Positions 9,511-18,031 of a stretch of DNA of 64,000 nucleotides are shown piece after piece (within the stretch, counting starts at the first letter, position 1; each line of letters opens with the position of its first letter). Origin of the DNA: Streptomyces xanthochromogenes (lineage in GTDB: Bacteria > Actinomycetota > Actinomycetes > Streptomycetales > Streptomycetaceae). The notes beneath the pieces were generated by a model, which was not told the DNA's origin, made no database searches, and saw nothing but the letters and a program-made list of their open reading frames with translations. Location: NCBI RefSeq assembly GCF_014650455.1, contig NZ_BMUZ01000001.1:682001-746000 (forward strand). Reading direction: 5' to 3'. The translations under genes were made by a program, and so were the position numbers.

Positions 9511-9945
9511 TCAGGCCAGGCGGACGACGGCCCGGGACATGCCCAGGACCTTCTGGCCCGCGCTCGTGGCGGTGAGGTCCACCCGGACGGTGCGGGCCTC
9601 GTCGTCGAGCTTCGCCGCGACCTTGGCGGTGACCTCGATCAGCGCGCCGGTCTCGTCGTTGGGGACGACGACCGGCTTGGTGAAGCGGACGCCGTACTCC
9701 GCGACCGCGCCCGGGTCGCCGGCCCAGTCCGTGACCACACGGATCGCCTCGGCCATCGTGAACATGCCGTGCGCGATGACGTCGGGCAGCCCGACCTCCT
9801 TCGCGAACTTCTCGTTCCAGTGGATCGGGTTGAAGTCGCCGGACGCGCCCGCGTACTGCACGAGCGTGGCGCGGGTCACGGGGAAGGACGCGGCCGGCAG
9901 CTCGGTGCCGGGCTCGACGTCCTCGTAACGGATCTTCGCGGTCAT
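9511..9945 (-). CDS. hadB: MaoC/HadB-like (3R)-hydroxyacyl dehydratase subunit
   Basis: Hot-dog-fold dehydratase, 144 residues. The hydratase-2 motif YAGASGDFNPIHWNEKFAKEV carries the catalytic Asp/His pair, followed by HGMFTMAE. In mycobacteria HadA and HadB form a heterodimer that removes water from 3-hydroxyacyl-ACP in fatty acid elongation, and they lie beside rpmG and secE as here. The start is one base after the hadA stop, so the two are translationally linked. Which acyl chains it uses in Streptomyces is inference. Confidence 0.88.
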   Translation of the reverse strand: MTAKIRYEDVEPGTELPAASFPVTRATLVQYAGASGDFNPIHWNEKFAKEVGLPDVIAHGMFTMAEAIRVVTDWAGDPGAVAEYGVRFTKPVVVPNDETGALIEVTAKVAAKLDDEARTVRVDLTATSAGQKVLGMSRAVVRLA

Positions 9946-9946
9946 G

Positions 9947-10399
9947 TCAGGCCCCCTCGGCCGCTCGGGACACCAGCTTGGTCCAGGCGGTCACGACGTG
10001 CTCGCCGGCCTCGTCGTGGACCTCGCCCCGGATGTCCAGGATGTCGTTGCCCGCAAGGGACTTGATCGCGTCGATGGTGGAGGTGACCGTCAGCCGGTCG
10101 CCCGCGCGGACCGGACGGCTGTACGCGAACTTCTGGTCGCCGTGCACCACCCGGCTGTAGTCCAGGCCCAGCTGCGGGTCCTGGACGACCTGGCCCGCCG
10201 CGCCGAACGTGATGGCGAACACGAAGGTCGGCGGCGCGATGACATCGGTGTGCCCCAGCGCCTTGGCCGCTTCCGGGTCGGTGTAGGCGGGGTTCTCGTC
10301 CCCGACCGCCACCGCGAACTCGCGGATCTTCTCGCGGCCGACCTCGTACGGGGCGGTGGGCGGATAGGTCCGCCCCACGAAAGACTGGTCGAGCGCCAT
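9947..10399 (-). CDS. hadA: MaoC N-terminal-domain (HadA/UPF0336-like) dehydratase subunit
   Basis: A 150-residue single hot-dog protein starting MALDQSFVGRTYPPTAPYEV and containing KIREFAVAVGDENPAYTD and APPTFVFAIT. It matches the non-catalytic HadA partner class, which supports acyl-chain binding for HadB. It lacks the full Asp/His hydratase motif seen in the next gene, consistent with a heterodimer. No hadC-like gene follows: the next gene is murB. Confidence 0.87.
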   Translation of the reverse strand: MALDQSFVGRTYPPTAPYEVGREKIREFAVAVGDENPAYTDPEAAKALGHTDVIAPPTFVFAITFGAAGQVVQDPQLGLDYSRVVHGDQKFAYSRPVRAGDRLTVTSTIDAIKSLAGNDILDIRGEVHDEAGEHVVTAWTKLVSRAAEGA

Positions 10400-10492
10400 C
10401 GGGCGGCTACCTCCTGCGGATCAGGGTGGTGGTGCGGTCTACGGAGAATCTAGTCGTACGGCGGCTCTGCGTTCCCGCGCACCGGACAACGC

Positions 10493-10529
10493 CGAGAGGC
10501 CGCCCCCCGGTGTGGGGGACGGCCTCTCG
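10493..10529 (-). terminator. GC-rich hairpin after rpmG
   Basis: Ten-base arms cgagaggccg (10493-10502) and cggcctctcg (10520-10529), with additional internal C5/G5 pairing. It lies 27 bases past the rpmG stop and 94 bases upstream of hadA. There is no U-run, so termination is likely but unproven. Confidence 0.55.
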
Positions 10530-10556
10530 AACGAGCCTGAGTGCCAGACGCCGTGG

Positions 10557-10721
10557 TTAGCGGGTCTCGCGGTGCGCGGTGTGCGAGTTGCAGCGCGGGC
10601 AGTGCTTCTTCATCTCAAGACGGTCCGGGTTGTTACGCCGGTTCTTCTTGGTGATGTAGTTCCGCTCCTTGCACTCCACGCAGGCCAGCGTGATCTTCGG
10701 GCGGACGTCGGTGGCAGCCAC
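10557..10721 (-). CDS. rpmG: 50S ribosomal protein L33
   Basis: Small large-subunit protein of 54 residues. It has two CxxC pairs (CVECKERNY and CPRCN), so it is the zinc-binding C+ form. The GTG start at 10721 follows AAGGAG. Streptomycetes often carry a second zinc-free paralogue elsewhere, controlled by zinc; none lies in this window. It is downstream of tRNA-Met and upstream of hadA. Confidence 0.96.
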
Positions 10722-10809
10722 GTGAGTGCTCCTTGACGGACGGGTTGACGGATGAACGCATAAAAGAGTAGCCGATCGAAGGACCGACCCCACAATCGGC
10801 TACTGCTTG

Positions 10810-10882
10810 TAGCGGTGACCGGACTTGAACCGGTGACACAGCGATTATGAGCCGCTTGCTCTACCGACTGAGCTACACCGCT
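10810..10882 (-). tRNA. trnM: tRNA-Met (anticodon CAT)
   Basis: A 73-nt cloverleaf on the minus strand. The acceptor AGCGGTG pairs with CACCGCT, the anticodon loop CTCATAA reads CAT, and the T-arm is ACCGG-TTCAAGT-CCGGT. The fully paired first acceptor base pair (A-T) fits an elongator rather than an initiator tRNA. Confidence 0.93.
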
Positions 10883-10926
10883 TTGACACGGAGTCCCTCA
10901 CCCGAAGGTGAGGGCTTCCGCACCAG

Positions 10927-10999
10927 AGCCCCAATACGGAATCGAACCGTAGACCTTCTCCTTACCATGGAGACGCTCTACCGACTGAGCTATTGGGGC
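10927..10999 (-). tRNA. trnT: tRNA-Thr (anticodon GGT)
   Basis: A 73-nt cloverleaf on the minus strand: acceptor GCCCCAA/TTGGGGC, anticodon arm TCTCC-ATGGTAA-GGAGA reading GGT, and a TTCGATT T-loop. It lies 44 bases upstream of tRNA-Met, probably on the same transcript. Confidence 0.96.
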
Positions 11000-11230
11000 G
11001 AGCGAGGAAGACATTACACGCTCTCTCGCCGATCGCCCAAATCCGTTTCGTGCCGCCCGCGAGCAGGCATTCCGAGGCCCCGCCCCAGCCGTCCCGTAGG
11101 CCACTCAGGGCCACACCGGTACGACTATTGCGCTCCTCCTCGATGCACGCCGTGGCCGCCCCTAGGCTCGCCTCACGCTGCGTGATCATGCCCGCCCGAG
11201 CCCGATCACCCGAGCCCGACCAGGAGCGCG

Positions 11231-12502
11231 ATGTCCGACAGCCACCAGCAGCCGGCCCACTCCCCCGGCACCGGCGAAGGCCCCGACGCCACCGCCGGCT
11301 CCTCGCTGCTGCTGTGCGGCGCCAGGCTCGCCGACGGGCGCACCGTGGACGTACGGCTGGGCGGCGGACGCATCGAGGCGGTGGGCACCGCGGGCAGCCT
11401 CACCGCGAACGGCTCCTCGCGCGTGGACCTGAACGGATTCCTGCTGCTGCCGGCCCCCGCCGAGCCGCACGCCCACAGCGACACCGCCCTGACCGCCTTC
11501 AGCGCGGAAGGCCCGGTCTCGTACGCGGTCGAGGAGGTCCAGCGCCGGGCCACCGAGGCCGCCCTGCTGCAGCTGGGCCACGGCGCCACCGCGCTGCGCT
11601 CGCACGTGCGCATCGACGAGGTCAGCGGGCTCGATCCGCTGGAGGCGGTGCTCCAGACCCGGCGCTCCCTGCGCGGCCTCACCGAGCTCGCGGTGGTCGC
11701 CGTGCCGCGCCTGCTCACCGGGGTGGCCGGCGCGGACGGTCTCGCCATGCTGCGCGACGCGGTCAAGATGGGCGCCTCCGTGGTGGGCGGCTGCCCGGAT
11801 CTGGACGCCGACCCGGCCGGGTACGCCCAGGCCGTCCTGGAGCTCGCCGCCGAGCACGGCTGCGCGGTCGATCTGCACACCGACGGCGCCGACCCGGCGC
11901 GCCTCGCGCGGCTCGCGGCCATGTCCGGCGGCCTGCGCCCCGGCGTCACGATCGGTCCCTGCGGCGGGCTGTCCCGACTCCCGCGCGACACCGCGGCCCG
12001 GGCCGCCGATCAACTCGCCTCCGCAGGCGTGTCGGTGACCTGCCTCCCGCAGGGCGGCTGCGGAATGACGGACCGTCAAGGAGCCGCACCTGTAAGGCTG
12101 TTGAGGGCTGCCGGGGTCCGACTGGCCGCCGGAAGCGGTGCCTTGCGCGACGTCTCCAACCCGGTCGGGCGGGGCGACCCGCTGGAGGCCGCCTACCTCC
12201 TCGCCTCCCAGGCCGGGATGCGCCCCGAGGACGCGTACGCGGCGATCAGCACGGTGGCCCGCGAGTCGATGGGCCTGCCCGAGGTGCGGGTCGAGGCGGG
12301 CTTCCCCGCCGAACTGCTCGCCGTGCGCGGCGAACGCATCGCGGGCGTCCTCTCGCTCGCCTACAGCCGCATCGTCGTCCACCGCGGCCGGGTGGTGGCC
12401 CGCACGAGCGCGGTGCGCGAGTACTGCGACTCGGCCGCGGCCGTCGCCCTCGACCTGCCCCGGCAGGGCCGCACGGAGGCCGGGCGCGGCGAGCCCGGCT
12501 GA
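11231..12502 (+). CDS. Cytosine-deaminase-type amidohydrolase with missing catalytic residues
   Basis: A 423-residue amidohydrolase-superfamily protein. The fold is suggested by the N-terminal composite sandwich (LADGRTVDVRLGGGRIEAVG), the HAHSD strand motif (residues 80-84) and NPVGRGDPLEAAYLLAS, which resembles cytosine deaminase CodA. The expected HxxE is LHTDG (H216, G219), GHC is GPC (P243), and the metal Asp after strand 8 falls in GSGALRD with no Asp at that place. It is therefore probably catalytically dead or altered, although the frame is intact and codon usage is normal. ATG at 11231 follows CAGGAG. A short SDR-type gene follows 44 bases later. Confidence 0.8.
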   Translation: MSDSHQQPAHSPGTGEGPDATAGSSLLLCGARLADGRTVDVRLGGGRIEAVGTAGSLTANGSSRVDLNGFLLLPAPAEPHAHSDTALTAFSAEGPVSYAVEEVQRRATEAALLQLGHGATALRSHVRIDEVSGLDPLEAVLQTRRSLRGLTELAVVAVPRLLTGVAGADGLAMLRDAVKMGASVVGGCPDLDADPAGYAQAVLELAAEHGCAVDLHTDGADPARLARLAAMSGGLRPGVTIGPCGGLSRLPRDTAARAADQLASAGVSVTCLPQGGCGMTDRQGAAPVRLLRAAGVRLAAGSGALRDVSNPVGRGDPLEAAYLLASQAGMRPEDAYAAISTVARESMGLPEVRVEAGFPAELLAVRGERIAGVLSLAYSRIVVHRGRVVARTSAVREYCDSAAAVALDLPRQGRTEAGRGEPG

Positions 12503-12546
12503 CGCTCCACCGGCGAGCCGCGGCAACTCCGCGTACCGTCGTGACC

Positions 12547-13203
12547 ATGCGCATTGTCATCGCTGGAGGTCATGGTCAGATCGCGCTGCGTCTCGAACGC
12601 CTGCTGGCGGCGCGCGGCGACGAGGTGGCGGGCATCATCCGCAAGCCGGAACAGGCGGACGACCTGAGGGAAGTCGGCGCTGAGCCGGTCGTCCTCGACC
12701 TGGAGTCCGCGACGGTGGACGCCGTCGCGCAGGCGCTCCAGGGCGCGGACGCGGTGGTGTTCGCGGCGGGCGCGGGCCCGGGCAGCGACGCCTCCCGCAA
12801 GGAGACGGTGGACCGGGCGGCGGCGGTCCTGCTCGCGGACGCGGCGGAACGGGCGGGCGTGCGCCGCTACGTCATCGTGTCGTCGATGGGCGCGGACTCC
12901 TCCCACCAGGGTGACGAGGTCTTCGACGACTACCTGCGGGCGAAGGGCGCCGCCGACGACGCCGTGCGCTCCCACAAGAACCTGGACTGGACGGTCCTGC
13001 GCCCCGGCATGCTGACCAACGACGCCGGCAAGGGCCTGGTGACCCTGGCCGCCTCGACCGGCCGCGGCACGATCCCCCGCGACGACGTGGCCGCGGTCCT
13101 GGCCGAACTCGTCGACTCCCCCGCCACGGCAGGCCTCACCCTGGAGCTGATCAGCGGCTCGGCACCGGTGACGGTGGCCGTGAAGGGCGTGGCGGGGAAC
13201 TGA
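12547..13203 (+). CDS. NAD(P)-binding atypical SDR-family protein
   Basis: A 218-residue single-domain Rossmann protein beginning MRIVIAGGHGQIALRLERLL. GGHGQIA is the nucleotide-binding glycine motif, and VIVSSMGADSS and WTVLRPGMLTND are typical of the NmrA/YwnB-like group. The catalytic Tyr-x-x-x-Lys is present only as DDYLRAKGAAD. The function could be redox sensing or flavin/quinone reduction; I cannot tell. A GTG two codons upstream is an alternative start. It is probably co-transcribed with the amidohydrolase. Confidence 0.82.
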   Translation: MRIVIAGGHGQIALRLERLLAARGDEVAGIIRKPEQADDLREVGAEPVVLDLESATVDAVAQALQGADAVVFAAGAGPGSDASRKETVDRAAAVLLADAAERAGVRRYVIVSSMGADSSHQGDEVFDDYLRAKGAADDAVRSHKNLDWTVLRPGMLTNDAGKGLVTLAASTGRGTIPRDDVAAVLAELVDSPATAGLTLELISGSAPVTVAVKGVAGN

Positions 13204-13213
13204 GCCGGCGGGA

Positions 13214-13885
13214 CTAGCCGGGGGCTGTGACGCTCGTCGGGTCCCCGAAGTCGCGCAGGGTGAGGGTGTTCTTGATCGCCGAGCCGTCAGGCGCGTGGAG
13301 CTGCTGCTCCACGCGCACCACGCGCCCCCGCCCGTCGACCCACAGGTCGCTGGCGACGGACCCGACGCCGTCGAGATTACCCGCGGCGATGGGGTCGACC
13401 CCCTTCAGGTCGGCGGACGCGATCCGGGCCGACAGGCGCTGCGTGGGACCGGTTCCCTCGTCGTCGCCGTCGACGGCCCGGGCGCCGTGGTCGAGCAGCA
13501 GACGCGCATAGCCACGGAGGTTCTTGACGGGGATTCCGCCCTCGGCCGTGGAGGCGTCGAAGGACGTCCAGGAGCCGCCGCCCGTCACGGGGCGCCGGTA
13601 GACACGGGTGGCCGTGATGACGACGTCCTCAACCGGATGACCCTTGACTTGATCGTCGAACCGTCCCGTGAGCGGGCCGTTGAGGTTCATCCGCCCCCAC
13701 GACCGATAGACCTGCACGCCGTCCCGCAGTGACGTCGCCTGCAGTTCAGCCGAACAGGGCCGCGCACTCGCTCCGTCCAGGAGCTTCCCGACGTCCCGGG
13801 GCGCATCCGCGCCGGAGCCCCCGCACCCGGCCACCAGAAGCCCGGCCACCGCCGCCCCACAGACCACAAATCGTCGATTACGCAT
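13214..13885 (-). CDS. Putative lipoprotein of unknown function
   Basis: A 223-residue protein with a lipoprotein signal peptide: MRNRRFVVCGAAVAGLLVAGC, where LVAGC is the lipobox. The mature part has ELQATSLRDGVQVYRSWGRMNLNG, TRVYRRPVTGGGSWTSFD, and a C-terminal DLWVDGRGRVVRVEQQL. This recalls the beta-rich lipoproteins related to LppX/LolA but is too weak for assignment. It stands alone, convergent with the SDR gene and downstream of tRNA-Tyr. Confidence 0.75.
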   Translation of the reverse strand: MRNRRFVVCGAAVAGLLVAGCGGSGADAPRDVGKLLDGASARPCSAELQATSLRDGVQVYRSWGRMNLNGPLTGRFDDQVKGHPVEDVVITATRVYRRPVTGGGSWTSFDASTAEGGIPVKNLRGYARLLLDHGARAVDGDDEGTGPTQRLSARIASADLKGVDPIAAGNLDGVGSVASDLWVDGRGRVVRVEQQLHAPDGSAIKNTLTLRDFGDPTSVTAPG

Positions 13886-13997
13886 ACGCCCCCACCTGCC
13901 CCTGGTCCCCCCACGGGCCAGTCCCCCGCGACCCTAAACGGCTGCCTCCGGCACGTCTGCAGCAGGGCGGTCGGTGGCGCCTCCGCCGCACAACGAA

Positions 13998-14035
13998 GAG
14001 ACCCCTGGTGACCTTTGCAGGTCACCAGGGGTCTC
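13998..14035 (-). terminator. Terminator of tRNA-Tyr
   Basis: A perfect 17-bp inverted repeat, gagacccctggtgacct and its complement, closed by a 4-nt loop, eight bases beyond the tRNA. On the minus strand it is followed by TTCGTTG rather than a pure U-run. Confidence 0.8.
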
Positions 14036-14043
14036 ACCCAGTG

Positions 14044-14125
14044 TGGCGGCGCCAGGATTCGAACCTGGGTAGGCTAAGCCGACGGATTTACAGTCCGTTC
14101 CCATTGGCCACTCGGGCACACCGCC
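14044..14125 (-). tRNA. trnY: tRNA-Tyr (anticodon GTA)
   Basis: An 82-nt class II tRNA on the minus strand: acceptor GGCGGTG/CGCCGCC, anticodon arm ACGGA-CTGTAAA-TCCGT reading GTA, a long variable arm and T-loop TTCGAAT. All four tRNAs in this window read the minus strand. Confidence 0.97.
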
Positions 14126-14352
14126 ATGGGATGTCGCCTCCGGATTCCCGCTTTTCGGCGGTGCTCCGTGGCAACGACGTAAACGATACCTGATGCCCAG
14201 GGGTGCTTCGCCACCCCATTGATCAGCGCTGTGCCGGGGACGGGGTGGCTAGGCTTTGGGGCGGTGGTTCGGCAGTGGGGCCGGGTCGCCGCGCGTTCGG
14301 CCACAGGGCTCGTGCGCACCCCGACACCAACCGAACCAAGGAGCCACAGGAC

Positions 14353-14841
14353 ATGGCCGACTCCAGTTTCGACATCGTCTCGAAGGTCGAGCGGCAGGAG
14401 GTCGACAACGCCCTCAACCAGGCCGCGAAGGAGATCTCGCAGCGCTACGACTTCAAGGGCACCGACGCCTCGATCTCGTGGTCCGGCGAGAAGATCCTGA
14501 TGCAGGCGAACGGCGAGGAGCGGGTCAAGGCGATCCTCGACATCTTCGAGACCAAGCTGATCAAGCGCGGGATCTCCCTGAAGTCGCTGGACGCGGGCGA
14601 GCCGCAGCTGTCCGGCAAGGAGTACAAGATCTTCGCCTCCATCGAGGAGGGCATCTCCCAGGAGAACGCCAAGAAGGTCGCGAAGGTCATCCGCGACGAG
14701 GGCCCCAAGGGCGTCAAGGCGCAGGCGCAGGGCGACGAGCTGCGCGTCTCCTCGAAGAGCCGTGACGACCTGCAGGCCGTTCAGGCCCTGCTCAAGGGCA
14801 AGGACTTCGACTTCGCCATCCAGTTCGTCAACTACCGCTGA
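14353..14841 (+). CDS. YajQ family nucleotide-binding protein
   Basis: A 162-residue protein of two RNP-like ferredoxin-type folds. It has the family signatures [47 protein letters not shown] and [11 protein letters not shown]. Some relatives bind cyclic di-GMP, and YajQ binds nucleotides; the role in Streptomyces is unknown. ATG at 14353 follows AGGAGCC. It is monocistronic, preceded by 227 bp in which I see no other gene. Confidence 0.92.
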   Translation: MADSSFDIVSKVERQEVDNALNQAAKEISQRYDFKGTDASISWSGEKILMQANGEERVKAILDIFETKLIKRGISLKSLDAGEPQLSGKEYKIFASIEEGISQENAKKVAKVIRDEGPKGVKAQAQGDELRVSSKSRDDLQAVQALLKGKDFDFAIQFVNYR

Positions 14842-14950
14842 CCCGGTTCGCCCCGCGCGCCGGCGGCCCGGACGTGGTGTCCGAATTCCGCCAGCGCCGG
14901 GCGCTCGGGGGTCGCAGACTCGATGTCGTACACAAGGAAGGGAATGTGCG

Positions 14951-15460
14951 ATGACTGTCTACGCGACCCTCGAGAGCCCCTTGGGCGAGCTGCTCCTCGT
15001 CGGGGAGGAGTCCGCCACCGCGCCGGGCGGGACCGCGCTGGTATCGCTCTCCGTGCCGGGCCAGAAGGGCGGCGCCGCCGTCCTGGACGGATGGCGGCAC
15101 GCGCCCGACGCCTTCGCCGGGATCGCCGCGCAGCTGCGGGCGTACTTCGCCGGCGAGCTGACCCGGTTCGACATCGAGTACGCCGCTAGCGCCCCCGGCA
15201 CCGACTTCCAGCGCCAGGTCTGGGCCGAGCTGGACGCGATCGAGTACGGGACGACGGTCTCGTACGGTGAGATCGCCCGGCGGATCGGCGCTTCCTCCGT
15301 GCTGGTGCGGGCGGTGGGCACCGCGATCGGGCGCAACCCGCTGCTCGTGGTGCGGCCCTGCCATCGCGTGATCGGCTCCGACGGCTCCCTCAAGGGGTAC
15401 GCGGGCGGCCTGGAGCGGAAGCAGGCGCTGCTGGGGCTCGAAGGCGCCCTGGTGTCATGA
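14951..15460 (+). CDS. ogt: Methylated-DNA-[protein]-cysteine S-methyltransferase
   Basis: Repairs O6-methylguanine by transferring the methyl group to its own Cys. The 169-residue product has an N-terminal ribonuclease-like domain and the C-terminal active domain with SYGEIARRIG, RAVGTAIGRNPL, and PCHRVIGSDGSLKGYAGG, in which Cys of PCHRV is the acceptor. ATG at 14951 follows AAGGGAATG. The stop overlaps the start of alkB by four bases (ATGA), so the two direct-reversal enzymes are translationally coupled. Confidence 0.95.
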   Translation: MTVYATLESPLGELLLVGEESATAPGGTALVSLSVPGQKGGAAVLDGWRHAPDAFAGIAAQLRAYFAGELTRFDIEYAASAPGTDFQRQVWAELDAIEYGTTVSYGEIARRIGASSVLVRAVGTAIGRNPLLVVRPCHRVIGSDGSLKGYAGGLERKQALLGLEGALVS

Positions 15461-16128
15461 ACGAGGGGCTGTTCCGGCTGCCTCGGCCCGAGCGGGTCGA
15501 GGTCGCGCCGGGTGCGGTCCACGTGCCGGGCTGGCTCCCTCTCGAGCGCCAGCAGGAGCTCGTCGCCGCCTGCCGGGAGTGGGCCCGGGGTCCCGTGCCG
15601 ATCCGACGCACCGAGCTGCCGGGCGGCGGCGTCATGTCCGTGCGGACAGTGTGTGTCGGGTGGCACTGGCAGCCGTATCGGTACACCCGCGTCGCCGATG
15701 ACGTGAACGGGCTTCCCGTCGCTCAATTCCCTGACTGGCTGGGCGAGTTGGGGCGCTCCGCGGTGGCCGCCGCCTATGGCGACGACGACGCGGCGGCGCG
15801 CTATGCGCCCGACACCGCGCTCATCAACTTCTACGACGACAACGCCAGGATGGGGCTGCACCAGGACAAGGACGAGAAGTCCGACGCGCCCGTCGTCTCG
15901 CTCAGCATCGGGGACAGCTGCGTCTTCCGGTTCGGCAACACCGAGAACCGGGGGCGGCCCTACACCGATGTGGAGCTGGTCTCCGGCGACCTGTTCGTCT
16001 TCGGTGGTCCGTCCCGGTTCGCCTATCACGGCGTGCCCAGGGTGCTGCCGGGAACGGGCGAGCCGGCCACGGGCATGGCCCGCGGCCGGCTCAACATCAC
16101 TCTGCGCGACACCGGGCTCGGCCGCTGA
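15457..16128 (+). CDS. alkB: AlkB-type Fe(II)/2-oxoglutarate DNA dealkylase
   Basis: Removes 1-methyladenine and 3-methylcytosine by oxidative demethylation. The 223-residue product has the substrate region PDTALINFYDDNARMGLHQD, in which the HQD of GLHQDKDE supplies two iron ligands. The third His lies in FAYHGVPRV, and RLNITLR binds 2-oxoglutarate. All key residues are present. It overlaps ogt by four bases, giving one transcript against methylation damage. No ada-like regulator is in the window. Confidence 0.95.
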   Translation: MNEGLFRLPRPERVEVAPGAVHVPGWLPLERQQELVAACREWARGPVPIRRTELPGGGVMSVRTVCVGWHWQPYRYTRVADDVNGLPVAQFPDWLGELGRSAVAAAYGDDDAAARYAPDTALINFYDDNARMGLHQDKDEKSDAPVVSLSIGDSCVFRFGNTENRGRPYTDVELVSGDLFVFGGPSRFAYHGVPRVLPGTGEPATGMARGRLNITLRDTGLGR

Positions 16129-16153
16129 CGGCCTTGCCGCGGCGGCCCGTCGG

Positions 16154-16423
16154 TCAGCGGCTGCGCGAATTGCCGAACAGGATGCGGTAGATGATCAGCA
16201 GCACGAGCGAGCCGCCGATGGCCGCTCCCCAAGTGGCGCCGTCGTAGAAGTGGTTGGCGATCGGACGGTCCAGCCAGCGGGCCGATATCCAGCCGCCGAC
16301 GAACGCGCCCGCGACGCCGATGAGGGTCGTGCCGATCAGGCCGCCCGGGTCGCGGCCGGGGAGCAGGATCTTGGCGATCGCCCCGGCGAGCAGGCCGAGG
16401 ATGATCCAGCTGACGATGCCCAT
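16154..16423 (-). CDS. GlsB/YeaQ/YmgE family small membrane protein
   Basis: An 89-residue protein with three likely membrane spans (GIVSWIILGLLAGAIAKIL; LIGTTLIGVAGAFVGGWI; AAIGGSLVLLIIYRILF). The loop LLPGRDPGGLIGT is a clear family signature. These transglycosylase-associated proteins are linked to envelope stress, but their biochemical activity is unknown. ATG at 16423 was chosen because it starts directly at the first span. It is convergent with alkB. Confidence 0.88.
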   Translation of the reverse strand: MGIVSWIILGLLAGAIAKILLPGRDPGGLIGTTLIGVAGAFVGGWISARWLDRPIANHFYDGATWGAAIGGSLVLLIIYRILFGNSRSR

Positions 16424-16572
16424 GCCGGGAACCTGCCTTTCGTACGCGCAAGCGCGGGGCATCTGCCGTATTGCGTAACCCCGCAACCATTCGGTTCGTG
16501 GGGGAAGACGCCCTGGCGGCACGCACGGTTGCGGCCCGTTTCGGGGTGCGGTGCAGGACACAGGGCCGGACC

Positions 16573-16594
16573 CCGGGGCGACGTCACGCCCCGG
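16573..16594 (-). terminator. Possible terminator after yccF
   Basis: A perfect 8-bp repeat, ccggggcg/cgccccgg, with a 6-nt loop, 39 bases past the yccF stop on the minus strand. There is no U-run, so support is weak. Confidence 0.3.
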
Positions 16595-16632
16595 TGCTCA
16601 GCACGCGCCCGGCACCCCGACCCGCTCGCCCC

Positions 16633-17025
16633 TCAGCGCGCGGCGAACGGCTCGTCCGTGCGGACGATCTCCTTGCCCAGGGGCAGCAACGACACCGGGA
16701 TCAGCTTGAAGTTGGCGATGCCCAGCGGGATGCCGATGATCGTGACGCACAGCGCGATGCCGGTGACGATGTGGCCGAGCGCCAGCCACCAGCCGGCCAG
16801 CACCAGCCACAGGACGTTGCCGACGCAGGAGGGCGCGCCCGCGCCCCGCCGGTCGACGACCGTGTAGCCGAACGGCCAGAGGGCGTACACGCCGATGCGG
16901 AACGCCGCTATGCCGAACGGGATGCCGATGATGGTGATGCACAGCAGCACGCCTGCCAGCAGATAGCCGAGGAACATCCAGAAGCCGCACAGGATCAGCC
17001 AGATGATGTTCAGGATTGTCTTCAC
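16633..17025 (-). CDS. YccF domain-containing membrane protein
   Basis: A 130-residue protein with two copies of the YccF motif. The first is [20 protein letters not shown] with [16 protein letters not shown]. The second is [20 protein letters not shown] with [17 protein letters not shown]. Function is unknown. Its ATG overlaps the htpX stop by four bases, so it is translationally coupled to that protease. That is consistent with a membrane-quality role, which is inference. Confidence 0.88.
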   Translation of the reverse strand: MKTILNIIWLILCGFWMFLGYLLAGVLLCITIIGIPFGIAAFRIGVYALWPFGYTVVDRRGAGAPSCVGNVLWLVLAGWWLALGHIVTGIALCVTIIGIPLGIANFKLIPVSLLPLGKEIVRTDEPFAAR

Positions 17026-17885
17026 GGGCGGCGACCTGCCATTTGTTCGAGTCGGGCAATGCGTTCCGCCATCGGCGGGTGGGTCGAGAACAGTCTGGAC
17101 ACTCCCTGGCCGGGACGGAAGGGGTTCGCGATCATCATGTGGCTGGCCGTCTCGATGCGCGGCTCGGGCGGCAGCGGCAGCTGCTTGGTGCCCGCATCGA
17201 GCTTGCTCAGCGCACTGGCCAGGGCCAGTGGATCACCGGTGAGCTGGGCACCGGACGCGTCCGCCTCGTACTCGCGGGAGCGGCTGATCGCGAGCTGGAT
17301 GACCGAGGCCGCGAGCGGGCCCAGGATCATGACCAGGAGCATGCCGAAGATGCCGGGGCCCTCGTCGTCGTTGGAGCGGCCGACGGGGATCAGCCACGCG
17401 AAGTTGACCAGGAACATGATCACCGAAGCGAGCGCGCCGGCGACCGAGGAGATCAGGATGTCCCGGTTGTAGACGTGGCTCAGCTCGTGTCCGATCACGC
17501 CCCGCAGCTCCCGCTCGTCGAGGATCTGCATGATCCCCTCCGTGCAGCACACGGCCGCGTTGCGCGGGTTACGGCCCGTCGCGAATGCGTTGGGGGCCTG
17601 CGTCGGCGAGATGTACAGGCGGGGCATGGGCTGGCGGGCCTGCGTCGAGAGCTCGCGGACCATCCGATAGAGCGCCGGGGCCTCGAATTCGCTGACCGGG
17701 CGGGCCCGCATGGCGCGCAGCGCCAGCTTGTCGCTGTTCCAGTACGCGTAGGCATTGGTGCCCAGCGCCACCAGAACCGCGACGATCAGCCCGGTACGGC
17801 CGAAGAAGCCTCCGATGACGATGATGAGCGCGGACAGTCCTCCGAGGAGGACTGCGGTCCTCAGCCCGTTGTGCCGGCGGTGCAC
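17022..17885 (-). CDS. htpX: Membrane zinc metalloprotease HtpX
   Basis: M48 protease that degrades misfolded membrane proteins. The 287-residue product has N-terminal spans ([22 protein letters not shown]), the zinc motif HELSH in [14 protein letters not shown], the downstream glutamate ligand in [10 protein letters not shown], and further spans around [16 protein letters not shown]. The GTG at 17885, preceded by GGAGGG, gives the family length. It overlaps yccF by four bases. Confidence 0.94.
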   Translation of the reverse strand: MHRRHNGLRTAVLLGGLSALIIVIGGFFGRTGLIVAVLVALGTNAYAYWNSDKLALRAMRARPVSEFEAPALYRMVRELSTQARQPMPRLYISPTQAPNAFATGRNPRNAAVCCTEGIMQILDERELRGVIGHELSHVYNRDILISSVAGALASVIMFLVNFAWLIPVGRSNDDEGPGIFGMLLVMILGPLAASVIQLAISRSREYEADASGAQLTGDPLALASALSKLDAGTKQLPLPPEPRIETASHMMIANPFRPGQGVSRLFSTHPPMAERIARLEQMAGRRP

Positions 17886-18031
17886 GGTACGCCCTCCAAG
17901 TGGTGCGGTGGGGAGCCTTCGCTGGTGGTCCTTCCACTGTCCAGTGGACTCTCCCGTACTGGTCAACGCCAGGCGGGGGACGCGGGTTCCCTTGTGCGCG
18001 CTGGAGGGCGCGCTACGCCGTACGGGGTGGA

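Noticed and set aside
10993..12546. The 518-codon upstream extension of the SDR gene's frame
   Set aside because: It overlaps the amidohydrolase gene in another frame and starts inside the tRNA-Thr gene; the SDR fold begins at the ATG at 12547.
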